A DNA stretch of 64,000 bases from Mycobacterium syngnathidarum (GCF_001942625.1 NZ_MLCL01000023.1:124001-188000), one strand, 5' to 3'; positions 1-9,922 are shown, numbered from the stretch's first letter. The notes: generated from the letters alone by a model not told the origin. Made by a program: numbers and translations.

Positions 1-618
1 CCGCCATTGCTTGCCGGGAATGCCGCAGTACCCATTGGTGTCGCCGAAGGCCATCAACACCTGGCGGTTCACCGGATCACCGTTGTCCCACATGATTCCG
101 AGGTCGGTTCCGGTGATGGCGAACCGCTTGATCGTCTGGTTGGGGCTGTCGGGACCAGTGACCCACCCGACGATCGACGTGCCCGGAGGCGCGCCCGGCG
201 CGGGTTGTGCTGCGGGCGCCGGGGCGGGAGCCGCCGCTGCCGGGGCTGGAGCGGGCTGCGCCGCATTCGGGACAGGCTGGGCACCACCGGGATTGGGCGC
301 CGGCACGACGGCGGCCTTCTGCCTGACCTGCCCGGTGTTGGGGATCAGCGCCTTGAGAAGGGCCAACGGCAACTGCCCGAGTCTCGGCAAGGGCGCCTGG
401 TCGTTGGCCCCGACCGGCTTGTGCCCGATCGGACGGTTGAGCGGCGCGAGCCGGGACGGCTTGGGGATCTGAAAGGCCTGATGCGGCAGGGGTTGCGCGG
501 CCGCAGCGGCACCTTCGCAGGGCTCGGCCGATGCCGCGGGCGCCACCCCGACGGCCACGACAAGCCCGATTGCGGCCGCCGCAGCCATCGTCGAAGCACC
601 TCGAGGACGTCGCGACAT
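1..618 (-). CDS. Secreted DUF4185-family protein, 3' end cut off by the window edge
   Basis: The open frame runs from an ATG at 618 to the window edge, giving 206 codons without a stop. The N-terminus (MSRRPRGASTMAAAAAIGLV...APAASA) is a signal peptide with a likely cleavage after ASA near residue 31. A Pro/Ala-rich linker (residues about 105-145, PAPAPAAAAPAPAPAAQPAP) leads into a folded domain starting near GTSIVGWVTGPDSPN and containing GIMWDNGDP and MAFGDTNGYCG, the pattern of DUF4185. Some DUF4185 members have been characterised as endo-D-arabinanases (GH183) acting on mycobacterial arabinan, so a cell-wall polysaccharide role is plausible. The catalytic half is mostly outside the window, so activity cannot be judged. 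Confidence 0.75.
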   Translation of the reverse strand, partial: MSRRPRGASTMAAAAAIGLVVAVGVAPAASAEPCEGAAAAAQPLPHQAFQIPKPSRLAPLNRPIGHKPVGANDQAPLPRLGQLPLALLKALIPNTGQVRQKAAVVPAPNPGGAQPVPNAAQPAPAPAAAAPAPAPAAQPAPGAPPGTSIVGWVTGPDSPNQTIKRFAITGTDLGIMWDNGDPVNRQVLMAFGDTNGYCGIPGKQWR

Positions 619-649
619 GTCACACCTTCCCAATGCAGGGACGTCGACA

Positions 650-678
650 TGACGTCACAGTTGGCTGATGTGACGTTA
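650..678. promoter_or_regulatory. Inverted repeat upstream of the DUF4185 gene
   Basis: Arms TGACGTCACA (650-659) and TGTGACGTTA (669-678) are inverted copies matching at 9 of 10 positions, separated by 9 bases. They sit about 30 bases upstream of the DUF4185 start codon at 618. The size and spacing fit a dimeric regulator site. The cognate protein is unknown. Confidence 0.4.
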
Positions 679-811
679 GTGATCAATGTTGCCGATGTGG
701 CTACCGATGCATTGATAGGTACCGTCCCGTGACCGTGTCGCAACCATGCGCGGCGTGTTGCGGCTACGGTGGGAGCCGGTGGAACGATCGAACCGAACGA
801 GAGGGATCACC

Positions 812-910
812 GTGGCAGGAAGCTTCGATCCGAAGAAGGGCGGCAAGTTCGAGCCGACCACGAAGGCCAAGCCGCCGCCACCTCCGCGGCCTGGGGGCAA
901 CAAGAAGTAG
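812..910 (+). CDS. Small basic Pro/Lys-rich protein (32 aa), hypothetical
   Basis: A GTG start at 812 is preceded by a GAGAGGGA-type ribosome binding site. The 32-residue product begins VAGSFDPKKGGKFEP and has a proline run followed by a GGNKK end. It has no recognised domain and is strongly basic. It lies alone between the divergent DUF4185 gene and the convergent mmpL gene, and a hairpin follows 10 bases after its stop. The good ribosome binding site and the non-random composition (Lys, Gly, Pro) support translation, but comparative evidence is not available here. Confidence 0.45.
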   Translation: MAGSFDPKKGGKFEPTTKAKPPPPPRPGGNKK

Positions 911-912
911 TC

Positions 913-959
913 AAACGAAACTGCCCGTGTGCGAGCGTTTTCAGCTCCCACACGGGCAG
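913..959 (-). terminator. Hairpin terminator of the mmpL gene
   Basis: The arms CTGCCCGTGTG and CACACGGGCAG (921-931 and 949-959) can form an 11-bp stem with an inner GAG/CTC pairing. Read on the minus strand, the stem lies directly after the mmpL stop and is followed by a T-rich tract (TTTCGTTTGA). It may also act on the small plus-strand ORF ending at 910. Confidence 0.7.
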
Positions 960-961
960 CT

Positions 962-3814
962 TCATATCCCGGCGTTGAATGTGCGCTCGCGCCGGATCGC
1001 TGCCAGCCGCCGCTTGGACGCCGCCGACTGCACGACCTGCGGCCACCAGAACCACCGGCCCAGCATCGCCGCGATCGCCGGGGTCATGAACGACCGCACG
1101 ATAAGAGTGTCGAACAGCAGACCGAGCGCGATGGTGGTGCCCACCTGTGCCATCACCTTGAGATCGCTGAACGCGAACGACGCCATGGTGAAAGCGAAGA
1201 CCAATCCCGCCGACGTCACCACCGAACCGGTTCCGGCCATCGCCCGGATGATGCCGGTCTTCAAACCGCCGGCGAGTTCTTCCTTGAACCGGGACACCAA
1301 CAGCAGGTTGTAGTCGGAACCGACCGCCAGCAACAAGATGACCGACATGGCCAGCACCATCCAATGCAGTTCCAGACCGAGGAGGTGCTGCCAGACGAGC
1401 ACAGACAATCCGAAGGACGCGCCGAGGGACAAGAGCACCGTGCCAACGATCACCGCCGCAGCCACCACGCTGCGCGTAATGAGCAACATGATGATGAAAA
1501 TCAGCGATACCGCCGCGATTCCGGCAATCAGCAGATCGTAGAACGACCCGTCCTTCATGTCCTTGTACGTCGCCGCAGTACCGGCCAGATAGATCTTGGA
1601 ACCTTCCAGCGGCGTGCCCTTCAGCGCTTCTTTGGCCGCCAGCTTGATCGGGTCCACATGGCTGACGCCTTCCGGCGTCGCGGGATCCCCCTCGTGGCTG
1701 ATGATGAACCGCACCGACTTTCCATCGGGCGAGATGAAGTTCTTCATGCCACGCTTGAAGTCCTTGTTGTCAAAGGCCTCCGGCGGCAAGTAGAACGTGT
1801 CGTCATTGCGGGCATCGTCGAAGGCCTTGCCCATGGCCGTCGAATTCTCCTGCATGGCGGCCATCTGATCCTGCTGACCGGCCTGCGTGGACCGCTGCGT
1901 CAGCATCATCGTCTTCATGGTCTTCATGGATTCGATCTGCTGGGGCATCAGCGCGACCAACTGCGGCATCAACGAATCCAGCCGCTCCAGCTCGGGTACC
2001 AGCTCCTGCACGTCGTCGGTGAGGGCGTCGATCCCGTCGAGGGTGTCGAAGATCGACCGCAACGACCAGCACACCGGGATGTCGGCACAGTGCGGCTCCC
2101 AGTAGAAGTAATTGCGCAGCGGACGCAGCCAATCATCGAAATTGCCGATGTTTTCCCGCATTTCGGCGATGTCAAGGGTCATCACCTTGGTCTTGGCCAC
2201 CATCGAATGGGTGATATCGGCCATCTGCTGGGTCAGCCGCGACATCCGCTCCATCGTGTCGATGGTCTTCTGCATCTCGTCTGCCTGCACCAGCATGTCG
2301 GCCATCCGGTCCTGCTGATACTTACGGTTCATCGTGTTGGTCGTGCCCTGCCTGCTGAGCAGGAACGGGATACTGGTGTGCTCGATCGGACGGCCATTGG
2401 GCCGGGTGATCGCCTGCACCCGCGACACGCCGGAAACCCTGACGATCCCCTTGGCAATCTTGTCGATGACCAAGAAGTCCGCGGGATTCCGCAGGTCGCG
2501 GTCGGTCTCGATCATCAGCAGTTCGGGGTTCATCCGCGCGGCGCTGAAATGCCGTTCGGCAGCGGCATATCCGACATTCGCCGACAGATCGGCGGGCAGG
2601 TACTTGCGGGCGTCGTAATTGGTCCTGTACCCCGGCAGGGTGAGCAGGCCGATGAGCGCCAGGCCCAACGTCGCGGCCAGGATCGGCCCGGGCCACCGCA
2701 CCACCGCGATACCGACGCGGCGCCAGCCCCGCGAGCGGATGCTGCGCTTGGGCTCGAAACGCCCGAACCTACTGCCGATCACGACTACTGCCGGACCCAT
2801 CGTCAGCGCAGCGATGACCGCGACGAATGTGCCCACCGCGCAAGGCACCCCCATGGTCTGGAAGTACGGCAAGCGGGTGAAGCTCAGACACAGCATCGCG
2901 CCGGCGATCGTCATCCCGGACCCGAGGATCACGTGAGCGGTGCCGCCGAACATCGTGTAATACGCGGTTTCTCGATCTTCCCCGGCGCCACGCGCCTCCT
3001 GATAACGACCGATCGCGAAAATCGCGTAATCGGTGCCGGCCGCGATGACCATCAACGTCAGGAGGTTGACCGCAAAGGTCGACAGGCCGATCACCCCGGT
3101 GTGGGCCAGGAACGCCACGATGCCGCGCGCCGCGCCGAGCTCCACGAACACCATGACCAGAACCAGAATCATGGTGGCGACCGACCGGTAGACGATCAGC
3201 AGCATCACCGCGATCACGACGAGCGTGATGGCCGTGACGCGGGCAACGCTCTTGTCACCGGCATGGTGCTGATCGGAGACCAGCGGCGCACCGCCCGTGA
3301 CATACACCTTGATGCCGGGCGGAGGCGACGACTGGTTGATGATGTCGCGGACCGCGGCCACCGAATCGTTGGCCAACGTCTCGCCCTGGTTGCCGCGCAG
3401 ATAGACCTGGACGTAGGCCGACTTGCCGTCGTTGCTCTGCGCTCCCGAGGCCGTCAGCGGGTCGCCCCAGAAATCGGCCACGTGCTGCACGTGGGCGGTG
3501 TCGGCCTCGAGCTGGTCGACGATCCCGTCGTAGTAATGGTGAGCGTCATCGCCCAGGGGCTGCTCACCCTCGAGCACCACCATGGCGTTGCTGTCGGAAT
3601 CGAATTCCTGGAAGTCGCTGCCGATCTTGCGCATGGCGATCATCGCGGGTGCGTCTTGTGCGCTCAACCCGACGGTGTTCTCCTCGCCGACCTTTTCCAG
3701 CGACGGAACGAACACGTTGGTCAGGACGGTCAGCACGATCCAGCCGAGCAAGATGGGCACCGCCAGCGTGCGGATCACCCGGGCTATGCGTGTATGCGAT
3801 GCCGTAGTCTGCAC
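962..3814 (-). CDS. MmpL-family RND transporter (MmpL4/MmpL5-like)
   Basis: This is a 950-residue inner-membrane RND transporter of the mycobacterial MmpL family, which exports lipids, siderophores or drugs using the proton gradient. It has an N-terminal helix (residues about 10-35), a periplasmic domain, a helix bundle with [16 protein letters not shown] (about 260-275), a second periplasmic domain with a long Met/Gln-rich helical region (about 480-640), and a C-terminal bundle containing [16 protein letters not shown]. The two GTDYAIF/GSDYNLL segments match the conserved Asp-Tyr pairs expected for proton relay. The GTG start is preceded by GGGAGGGG. No MmpS partner lies next to it, unlike mmpS4-mmpL4 and mmpS5-mmpL5. 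The substrate is unknown. Confidence 0.92.
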   Translation of the reverse strand: MQTTASHTRIARVIRTLAVPILLGWIVLTVLTNVFVPSLEKVGEENTVGLSAQDAPAMIAMRKIGSDFQEFDSDSNAMVVLEGEQPLGDDAHHYYDGIVDQLEADTAHVQHVADFWGDPLTASGAQSNDGKSAYVQVYLRGNQGETLANDSVAAVRDIINQSSPPPGIKVYVTGGAPLVSDQHHAGDKSVARVTAITLVVIAVMLLIVYRSVATMILVLVMVFVELGAARGIVAFLAHTGVIGLSTFAVNLLTLMVIAAGTDYAIFAIGRYQEARGAGEDRETAYYTMFGGTAHVILGSGMTIAGAMLCLSFTRLPYFQTMGVPCAVGTFVAVIAALTMGPAVVVIGSRFGRFEPKRSIRSRGWRRVGIAVVRWPGPILAATLGLALIGLLTLPGYRTNYDARKYLPADLSANVGYAAAERHFSAARMNPELLMIETDRDLRNPADFLVIDKIAKGIVRVSGVSRVQAITRPNGRPIEHTSIPFLLSRQGTTNTMNRKYQQDRMADMLVQADEMQKTIDTMERMSRLTQQMADITHSMVAKTKVMTLDIAEMRENIGNFDDWLRPLRNYFYWEPHCADIPVCWSLRSIFDTLDGIDALTDDVQELVPELERLDSLMPQLVALMPQQIESMKTMKTMMLTQRSTQAGQQDQMAAMQENSTAMGKAFDDARNDDTFYLPPEAFDNKDFKRGMKNFISPDGKSVRFIISHEGDPATPEGVSHVDPIKLAAKEALKGTPLEGSKIYLAGTAATYKDMKDGSFYDLLIAGIAAVSLIFIIMLLITRSVVAAAVIVGTVLLSLGASFGLSVLVWQHLLGLELHWMVLAMSVILLLAVGSDYNLLLVSRFKEELAGGLKTGIIRAMAGTGSVVTSAGLVFAFTMASFAFSDLKVMAQVGTTIALGLLFDTLIVRSFMTPAIAAMLGRWFWWPQVVQSAASKRRLAAIRRERTFNAGI

Positions 3815-3889
3815 AACCCGCCCCTCCCGATCAGGCCACTGTCGCCTGGTGGGACAGGGCGCAAGCGATACACATTCGCAAGCGCGCGT

Positions 3890-3922
3890 AATATACCTAG
3901 CTCGTCAAAGTGTCGGTGTCAA
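3890..3922 (-). promoter_or_regulatory. Candidate promoter of mmpL
   Basis: On the minus strand TTGACA (3917-3922) and TATATT (3890-3895) lie upstream of the mmpL start, but the 21-base spacer is longer than optimal. An overlapping TAGGTA would give a 17-base spacer with a weaker -10. Confidence 0.3.
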
Positions 3923-3953
3923 CAATCACTTGGCACGTCAACGGACAGCAATT

Positions 3954-4682
3954 TCACAGCTTGTCGGCAACCGTGGCCTCGCGTTGCCGCGCCCGCTCCC
4001 ACGGCCAGGTCATCAGCGCCCACACGACGAGGACGATCGCGACCTCGGCCAGCAGATACACCGGCCATGGACCCAGTATGTCGAGCACGGACGCGGTCGG
4101 AGGCTTGCGGTTCAGGTAGCCGTAGTTGGTTCCCATGACCACGTTGAAGGCAAGGGTGAATGCCACCCAGCCCAAGGTTGCGATCACCGCGAACCGATAG
4201 TCGCGCCAGCGCGGCCGCATCCTTCTGCCCCACGTCAGATAGATGGCCGCCCACACGACGAGAACGTGAAGCGTGAAGAACGTGACGAAGAGGTGGTGCG
4301 GAAAGTCGGGAGCGCCCTCCTTCGGCGTCCCGATATCCGGGGTGAGCAATGCCTGCGAGCTCAGCACGAGGCCCCAGTAGTAGGTGAGGACGAAGGCCCA
4401 ATGCCGTTGTGACCACAGCGCATACGCCGCCGCCAGTTCGGCGAGGTCACACAACTGCAGTGGCACCGAGGTGTCGATCGTGGGGTCGGCGAGCTTGTAG
4501 GCCAGTGCCACACCGAAAGCCGCGACAAGGACTACCGCCAGGGCACGGCTCAGGGTGCGGGCCTGCGACTCGGACTGCCGACGGCCGATCGTCACCAGAA
4601 GCACCGCGCCCGTCACGAACACCGCGAGCACGATCAAGTGCGACGGCCCGTACGCCGCAAACTCGCGCTGCGCAGACAACAT
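3954..4682 (-). CDS. TIGR02206/YwaF-like integral membrane protein
   Basis: This 242-residue protein has six to seven hydrophobic segments and the family signature VPLQLCDLAELAAAYAL, together with TFFTLHVLVVWAAIYL and NVVMGTNYGYLNRKP. These match the TIGR02206/YwaF family of bacterial membrane proteins, whose biochemical role is not established. It ends with a basic tail (PWERARQREATVADKL). It is transcribed toward mmpL but separated from it by about 140 bases that carry a candidate mmpL promoter, so it is probably a separate unit. It is divergent from the histidine kinase at 4842. Confidence 0.8.
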   Translation of the reverse strand: MLSAQREFAAYGPSHLIVLAVFVTGAVLLVTIGRRQSESQARTLSRALAVVLVAAFGVALAYKLADPTIDTSVPLQLCDLAELAAAYALWSQRHWAFVLTYYWGLVLSSQALLTPDIGTPKEGAPDFPHHLFVTFFTLHVLVVWAAIYLTWGRRMRPRWRDYRFAVIATLGWVAFTLAFNVVMGTNYGYLNRKPPTASVLDILGPWPVYLLAEVAIVLVVWALMTWPWERARQREATVADKL

Positions 4683-4841
4683 TCGATCAACTCCCCGTTT
4701 CGTCGCAGGCAGGGACCGTCATCCATGATCGCAGGCGAAGTTCCACCGGCGCCAGAAGCCCGAAAAACTCGTCAACCCGCCTCAGCACGCGATCGAATCG
4801 CCCTATACTCCTGCCAACCTTGCGGTTGGCGGGAGTCGAGA

Positions 4842-6076
4842 ATGGTCAGGCGCGCGGCGGCAACGGCTTTGGGGTATCACTCGCGGAGCGCAGCTTTTCG
4901 CGGGCTGCTGCTGCAACTCGCGCTGCGGGTTCTGTTGGTGGCGTTCATCTTCTTCGCGTTGTTCCTGCAACCGCCCGAAAGTTACCGCCTGGTCTACGGC
5001 CTGCTCTTGATCGGCTACCTGGCAACGATCGCCTGCTGGGGTTTCTGGGCGCTGCGGCCTTCCAACGACGCCGGGATCGGGGCCAGGCGCTGGGTTGCCC
5101 TGCTGATGCTGTGCGCGGATGTCGCTGTGGTGTCGGTACTTTCAGTGCAGTCCGGCCTCAGCTCGCCGAACACCTGGACCTCCGATGTGCTCCACTACGG
5201 GCTGTTCCTGATCCCGCTGATCGCGGCGGCCCAGCTCGATCCTTTCGTGAGCTCGGTCATCGCCGTCCCTACCGTCGCCGCATACGTCGTCGTGCTCTGG
5301 GTCAATCAGGCGGCCAACGGCGACGAACCGTGGGGCTCGATTCTCACCACCACCGGCTTGTTGTTCGGGTTGGCCGCGGGTTCGGTCGCGCTGTCGTGGA
5401 TCCAGCAGTCGAAAGAGCGAACGATCGCGCGGTTGGCCCAAGAACGCAGTCACCTGCTCGAAGAAATCGTCACGCTCGAAAAGCGGGAGAGACAAACCCT
5501 GTCCGAACGGCTGCACGATGGAGCACTGCAGTATGTCCTGGCCTCACGACGCGAGATGGAAGAGGTGCGCGAAGGGTCCACCGAATCCATGGACCGCGTC
5601 GATGTGGCGCTCGGCGAATGCTCCCGACTGCTGCGCGACGTGGTCCGTGAACTACACCCCGAGGTGCTGGCACGAGCCGGGCTGCGGGCCGCCGTCACCT
5701 CTCTGGCCGACAGCATCGCCGCGCGCACCAGCCTTGCCGTCCACGTCGACTTCCACGACTGGCCCGACGATCTGCGAACCGACGCCGATCATTTGCTCTA
5801 CAGTGCGGCGCGCGAGTTTTCGACGAACGCGATCAAACACGCCAGGCCGACAACCTGAGGTTCACCCTGCGGCGGTCGAACGGGCGCGCCACACTGTGCG
5901 TCGCCGACGACGGCGTGGGCATAGAACCGGAGCGCCTCGCGCTGAGCGTCGAAGCCGGTCACATCGGCTTCGCGTCGATACGGGCCAAGGTATTGGCCCT
6001 CGGCGGCATGTTGGACGTCCATGACACCCGCGGTACCGAGATCGCGATCTCGCTGCCATCGCAGGCAGCGGTCTGA
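4842..6076 (+). pseudogene. NarL-family sensor histidine kinase interrupted by a one-base frameshift
   Basis: The ATG at 4842 follows GGGAG. The first frame encodes about four to five membrane helices (residues about 20-185), then a coiled linker and the HisKA_3 box SERLHDGALQYVLASRREM with the phospho-acceptor His. It continues to the N-box AAREFSTNAIKHA and stops at TGA 5856-5858. The rest of the ATPase domain continues in the -1 frame from 5846: ADNLRFTLRRSNGRATLCVADDGVGIEP (G1 box DDGVGI), then GHIGFASIRAKVLALGG (G2 box), ending at 6074-6076. One base appears to be missing near AGGCC at 5844-5848. No response regulator is adjacent. This could be a true pseudogene or a sequencing error. 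Confidence 0.85.
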
Positions 6077-6082
6077 AAGCGC

Positions 6083-7051
6083 TCAGACCCATCCGATCGG
6101 CGACGTCGCCGTGGGCGCGGGAGTCGAAGGACCTGGCTGCTGCCCGTAACCGGGCGTGTCCGGGCCGTAGGCCGGCGACGGACCGTGCAGGGATGTGTCA
6201 GGGTCATACCCGGGCGCCGGCGCATAACCCGGGGCCGGGGCGTAGCCGGGTGACGTCGGGCCGGACATCGACGAGTCCGGTCCATACCCCGGCCCATAGC
6301 CGTAGTCCGGCAGCGCCGGACCGTACCCGGGCACCGATTGGCCGGAACCGGCCAGCAGCTTGGCGGCGGCGAATGCTGCCGCCTGGGTGGTGTACACCGG
6401 GACATACCCCTCGGTGTGTCCGCTCCATTCGTTGCCCTGGCCCTCGTGACAGATCGGGTCCATCGGGTTACAGAGGTCGATCGCCTTTGACCCGAACAGT
6501 GCGCTCTGGGTGGAGATCGTTTGCTTGGTGCGGGTGCCTACGTCGCCGAAGGTGGTGATCGCCGCGACGTTGTCCGCATATTCGGACGGGAGCGAATCGC
6601 CCCACTTGATGCCGCCCAGCGGATTGCCGGCCACGATGTTGATTACGCTCGCACCCTGCGAATAGCCGCCGAGCACGATCTGGGTGTCGGGGCACGAGGA
6701 CAGCGTGGACTTGATGTGGGAAATCGCGTCCTTGGCACCATCACCACCGTGCAACTGCAGCTTGCTGGCCTTGTAGTCGACCGCGTAGGTGTTGATGGTC
6801 AGGCCGGCGGTCTGCTTACGCAGCGAGTCGACGAAGGCATCGCCGACCCGGCCCATACCGGGCGGCTCATCGGTACCGCGGGCGAAGACGACTTCCGCAT
6901 CGGCGCAGTCGTCGGCGGCCGCCACCGGCGGCGCGGTCACCGCGACGAGCGGAAAACCGGAGGTGAGAAGTGCAGCAGCGCCAAGCCCGACCCAGCGACC
7001 ACCTGACCGCGCACTGCCCTTGCGAGGGGTAGCGATGCGGCGAGAAAACAT
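6083..7051 (-). CDS. Secreted cutinase-family esterase (Culp-like) with Pro/Gly/Tyr-rich tail
   Basis: This 322-residue protein has a signal peptide ending near APPVAAA (residue about 46). The cutinase fold follows: [17 protein letters not shown], the nucleophile elbow GGYSQGASV (Ser near 148), the acid in [10 protein letters not shown], and the His in WSGHTEGY. Four cysteines sit where cutinases form disulfides. Mycobacterial Culp proteins are extracellular or cell-wall lipolytic esterases. The last ~90 residues are an unusual tail with PGYGP, YGPGYGP and [10 protein letters not shown] repeats, not needed for the hydrolase fold and possibly a wall-interaction region. The gene is convergent with the broken histidine kinase, with only 6 bases between the stops. 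Confidence 0.92.
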   Translation of the reverse strand: MFSRRIATPRKGSARSGGRWVGLGAAALLTSGFPLVAVTAPPVAAADDCADAEVVFARGTDEPPGMGRVGDAFVDSLRKQTAGLTINTYAVDYKASKLQLHGGDGAKDAISHIKSTLSSCPDTQIVLGGYSQGASVINIVAGNPLGGIKWGDSLPSEYADNVAAITTFGDVGTRTKQTISTQSALFGSKAIDLCNPMDPICHEGQGNEWSGHTEGYVPVYTTQAAAFAAAKLLAGSGQSVPGYGPALPDYGYGPGYGPDSSMSGPTSPGYAPAPGYAPAPGYDPDTSLHGPSPAYGPDTPGYGQQPGPSTPAPTATSPIGWV

Positions 7052-7136
7052 GTCTCAACCTAACCCGTATCCCAGGTGGATCACCACCGTCGCCTGGTCG
7101 AATGCGGGTGCCCCGCCGCGCCAACGTGGTGACGGC

Positions 7137-7172
7137 AAAAGAAAACAGGCCAGGGATCATATCCCTGACCTG
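7137..7172 (-). terminator. Intrinsic terminator of tmRNA
   Basis: On the minus strand, just past the tmRNA 3' end, CAGGGAT and ATCCCTG form a perfect 7-bp stem around a 3-base loop (7151-7167), extended by the CAGG/CCTG flanks. A TTTTCTTTT tract follows (7137-7145). Confidence 0.8.
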
Positions 7173-7181
7173 CATCTTCTC

Positions 7182-7549
7182 GGTGGAGCTGCCGGGAATT
7201 GAACCCGGGTCCTACGGCATGTCCTCGAGGCTTCTCCGTGCGCAGTTCGCTGTGCCTCTACTCGGATCTCTCAGTCACGCGAACAAGCCGAGATGACGAT
7301 CCCAGTCGCTGTTTGATGTCCCCACGGATTCCGCGACCGAACCCGTGGGTGGGTCCCTCTAGCTGATGCCAGGGTCCGGGCCGAGGGCGCTCCCGGTCTG
7401 ACAGACACGCAGTCGCTTAGGCAGCGAGTGCGTAGTCGCGCTGATTGGAATCGGCGCTTAATTGGTTGCAACGACGCTTACGGTGGTCTCTTGCCTGCAC
7501 CGGCACGCTTCCCTTGATTCGATGCGCGAAGTCGAAACCGATCAGCCCC
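7182..7549 (-). ncRNA. ssrA: tmRNA (SsrA), 368 nt
   Basis: The RNA rescues stalled ribosomes by trans-translation with SmpB. Read on the minus strand, the 5' end GGGGCTGATC (7549 downward) pairs with the 3' end CAGCTCC (7185-7191), forming the tRNA-like acceptor stem. The T-arm GGGTTCAATTCCC is present. The tag frame at 7417-7455 reads ADSNQRDYALAA followed by TAA, the mycobacterial degradation tag with Asn at position 4. The smpB gene lies about 1 kb away on the same strand, the order also known in M. tuberculosis. A stem plus T-tract terminator follows directly. Confidence 0.97.
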
Positions 7550-7639
7550 TCGCATCCCTGCCGACTTTCGGCAGGACAATCAATGGTACGCGACTACCAA
7601 CGGCGAACGCCAAGTGATTATTCCGGGGCGCGTCACGGT

Positions 7640-8482
7640 TCAGATCACAAAGTTCAGATGGTCGACGATGCGCCGTCCGACCGCCTCCTCACCGCGGTAG
7701 CTCACCTCTGCGGCATGCCGGTCCGGGGTGGTTCGACCGCCGGCGAGCCGGGTGAACAACAGCCCGTCCAGGGTGATCGTCACGGTCGGCTCGGTGTCGA
7801 AGCTCTCGACCAGACGGCCACGCCCGTCGATGGCGACGTTGACGGTGCGTCGTAGTGGCCCGGTCAGCTCGATGCGGACCCGCGATCCGTCGGGAGCTCC
7901 CCCGAGCTTGCCGACCACGAATCCCATGCTCGACAGCAGCTCGTCCAGCGCCAGCCGCGCGGGAACACCGGCCGGATTCTGCGCCGGGCGCCGCAGCGCG
8001 TCCCGGATGTCGTGCTCGTGCATCCAGCAATCGAAGATTCGTACCCGCATGAACCGGCCGTAGCTGTCCGGACCGACCGGGGTAGCCGTGACGGCTTCCC
8101 AGTCGGTGTCACTGACCTGCTCCAGTTCGTTGCGCCGGGCAGCGGTGACCTCCCGGAATTTCTCGAGCAGCTCGGCCGTGCCGACCGTGCTCAATTGCCG
8201 CACCCAGAGTTCGTTCAGTGCCCCGATGTCGTTGCGCACATGCGCCGGTGGCGACACGTCCGTGTCGGCGTCCGGGGCGGTCGCCCCGTGCAGCATGGAC
8301 TCGGTTCCGATGACGTGCGCCAGCACATCGCGCACGGTCCAACCGGGCAGCGGTGTCTGGGCGTGCCACTGCTCGTCGGACAGCCCCTCGACGAGCCCGT
8401 CGAGCACACCCCATTCACCGAACAGGCCGTCGAGAACGTCGGTTTTGTCGAGTCGGGTGACCGGGCGCGCAGAGCTGCTCAC
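7640..8482 (-). CDS. Maleylpyruvate isomerase-like (MDMPI/DinB-superfamily) protein, Rv3099c-like
   Basis: This 280-residue protein carries the MDMPI N-terminal DinB-like four-helix domain. The diagnostic stretch is LSDEQWHAQTPLPGWTVRDVLAHV (His near 60), followed by a metal-ligand-type His in DCWMHEHDIRDAL (about 155-165). The C-terminal part resembles the SCP-like domain found in this family. Members are mycothiol-dependent isomerases or metal-dependent thiol transferases. The specific substrate is unknown. It lies last in the prfB-to-smpB minus-strand block, 44 bases after smpB, in the position of M. tuberculosis Rv3099c. Confidence 0.85.
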   Translation of the reverse strand: MSSSARPVTRLDKTDVLDGLFGEWGVLDGLVEGLSDEQWHAQTPLPGWTVRDVLAHVIGTESMLHGATAPDADTDVSPPAHVRNDIGALNELWVRQLSTVGTAELLEKFREVTAARRNELEQVSDTDWEAVTATPVGPDSYGRFMRVRIFDCWMHEHDIRDALRRPAQNPAGVPARLALDELLSSMGFVVGKLGGAPDGSRVRIELTGPLRRTVNVAIDGRGRLVESFDTEPTVTITLDGLLFTRLAGGRTTPDRHAAEVSYRGEEAVGRRIVDHLNFVI

Positions 8483-8526
8483 CCGGCCGAACGTAGTGCG
8501 TCGGTTGCACGCGGTGCAACGGAGAG

Positions 8527-9015
8527 CTACATGCCCTTGGCGCGGCGGCCCAGCTCGCGGATGATCTCCCGGTCGGCATCCCGCTTGGCCAGATCCTGAC
8601 GTTTGTCGTGGGCCTGCTTACCCCGAGCCAGAGCCAGTTCCACCTTGACCTTGCCGTCGGAGAAGTACATCGACAGCGGCACCAGGGTCAGGTTTCCGTC
8701 GCGAACCTTGCCGATCAGGTTGTCGATTTCTTTGCGGTGCAACAGCAATTTGCGGTTGCGCCGCGGCGCATGGTTGGTCCACGTGCCGTGGTGGTACTCG
8801 GCGATGTGGACGTTGCGCAGCCAGATCTCGCCGTCGTCGACGGTGGCGAACGCGTCAGCCAGTGAGGCCTGGCCTTCGCGCAGGCTCTTGACCTCGGTGC
8901 CCATCAGCGCGATACCCGCCTCATAGGTATCGAGAATCATGTAGTTGTGCCGCGCCTTGCGATTGCTGGCCACAATCTGCTTATTGCCGGCGGGGCTGGA
9001 CTTCTTGGTCGCCAC
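8527..9015 (-). CDS. smpB: SsrA-binding protein SmpB
   Basis: SmpB (162 residues) binds tmRNA and delivers it to stalled ribosomes. The sequence shows [33 protein letters not shown], the core OB-fold motif, then [14 protein letters not shown] and the [16 protein letters not shown] segment. A basic C-terminal tail ([19 protein letters not shown]) folds into the decoding centre. Its length is normal for the family. It follows ftsX by about 10 bases in the same operon and lies close to the tmRNA gene. Confidence 0.97.
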   Translation of the reverse strand: MATKKSSPAGNKQIVASNRKARHNYMILDTYEAGIALMGTEVKSLREGQASLADAFATVDDGEIWLRNVHIAEYHHGTWTNHAPRRNRKLLLHRKEIDNLIGKVRDGNLTLVPLSMYFSDGKVKVELALARGKQAHDKRQDLAKRDADREIIRELGRRAKGM

Positions 9016-9025
9016 TAGTTCACGA

Positions 9026-9922
9026 CTACCTTCGTATGTAGAGCCGCAGCGTCACATACGCGGTGATGCCGGACATCGCCAGGCCGAGGAACAGCATCCA
9101 CGGTGCGCTGAAGTAGAGCACGTCAGCGTAGTCGACCCGGGCAATCAAATTCGACTGATAAAACTGGTCGAGCGCCTTCTCCAGGAACACCGCGCGCACC
9201 ACGATCAGCCCGACGATCGCGATCACCACACCGATCAGCGCCGCGATCATTGCCTCCACGAGGAACGGCAACTGGGTATACCAGCGGGTCGCGCCGACCA
9301 GACGCATGATGCCGATCTCGGTACGGCGCGTGTAGGCGGCCACCTGGACCATGTTCGCGATCAGCAGCACCGCACCGATCGCCTGCACCAGCGCCACCGC
9401 GAAAGCGACGCTACTGAGGCCGTCGAGCACCGCGAACAAGCGGTCGATCAGGTCCTTCTGGTTGAGCACGTTGAGCACACCGGGCTGGCCCTGCATCGCC
9501 TTGTCGAACGCCTCGTGTTGCTCAGGGTCGTTGAGCTTGACGATGAACGACGCCGGGAACGCGTCCTTGCCCGCCACATCCTTGTACTGCGGGAACTTCT
9601 TGATCGCGTCGTCGTAGGCCTGCTCTCGGTTGAGGAAGCTCAGCGAGCGCACGTCGTCGCGGTCGTCGATCATGCGGTACAGCGCCTTACACGCGTCGCC
9701 GTCGCAGCTGGGATCGTTGGCCGAGATGTCGTCGGTCAAGAACACCTGGCTCTCGACACGGTCCAGGTAGATGTCGCGAGACTGGTCGGCCAACCGCACC
9801 ACCAGCAGACCGCCACCGAACAACCCGATCGAGATGGCTGTGGTGAGAATCATCGCCACGGTCATCGTGACGTTACGACGAAGCCCGGTCAGGACTTCAT
9901 TGACAAGAAAGCCGAAGCGCAC
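9026..9922 (-). CDS. ftsX: Cell division ABC transporter permease FtsX
   Basis: FtsX (298 residues) partners the ATPase FtsE in the division complex that activates peptidoglycan hydrolases (RipC in mycobacteria). It has one N-terminal helix ([25 protein letters not shown], residues about 17-42), an extracellular domain with two Cys ([10 protein letters not shown]) and three C-terminal helices (about 165-290), including the FtsX signature [23 protein letters not shown]. The start is GTG directly after the ftsE stop with no gap, implying coupled translation. Confidence 0.96.
   Translation of the reverse strand: MRFGFLVNEVLTGLRRNVTMTVAMILTTAISIGLFGGGLLVVRLADQSRDIYLDRVESQVFLTDDISANDPSCDGDACKALYRMIDDRDDVRSLSFLNREQAYDDAIKKFPQYKDVAGKDAFPASFIVKLNDPEQHEAFDKAMQGQPGVLNVLNQKDLIDRLFAVLDGLSSVAFAVALVQAIGAVLLIANMVQVAAYTRRTEIGIMRLVGATRWYTQLPFLVEAMIAALIGVVIAIVGLIVVRAVFLEKALDQFYQSNLIARVDYADVLYFSAPWMLFLGLAMSGITAYVTLRLYIRR

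Noticed and set aside
929..4138. Very long plus-strand open frame antisense to mmpL
   Set aside because: It is an artefact of high GC in the antisense frame. Composition is His/Arg/Gln-rich with no domain, and the minus strand encodes a clear MmpL.
7182..7215. A tRNA-like T-arm suggesting a tRNA gene
   Set aside because: It is the 3' part of tmRNA; no anticodon arm is present, and the tag frame lies upstream.
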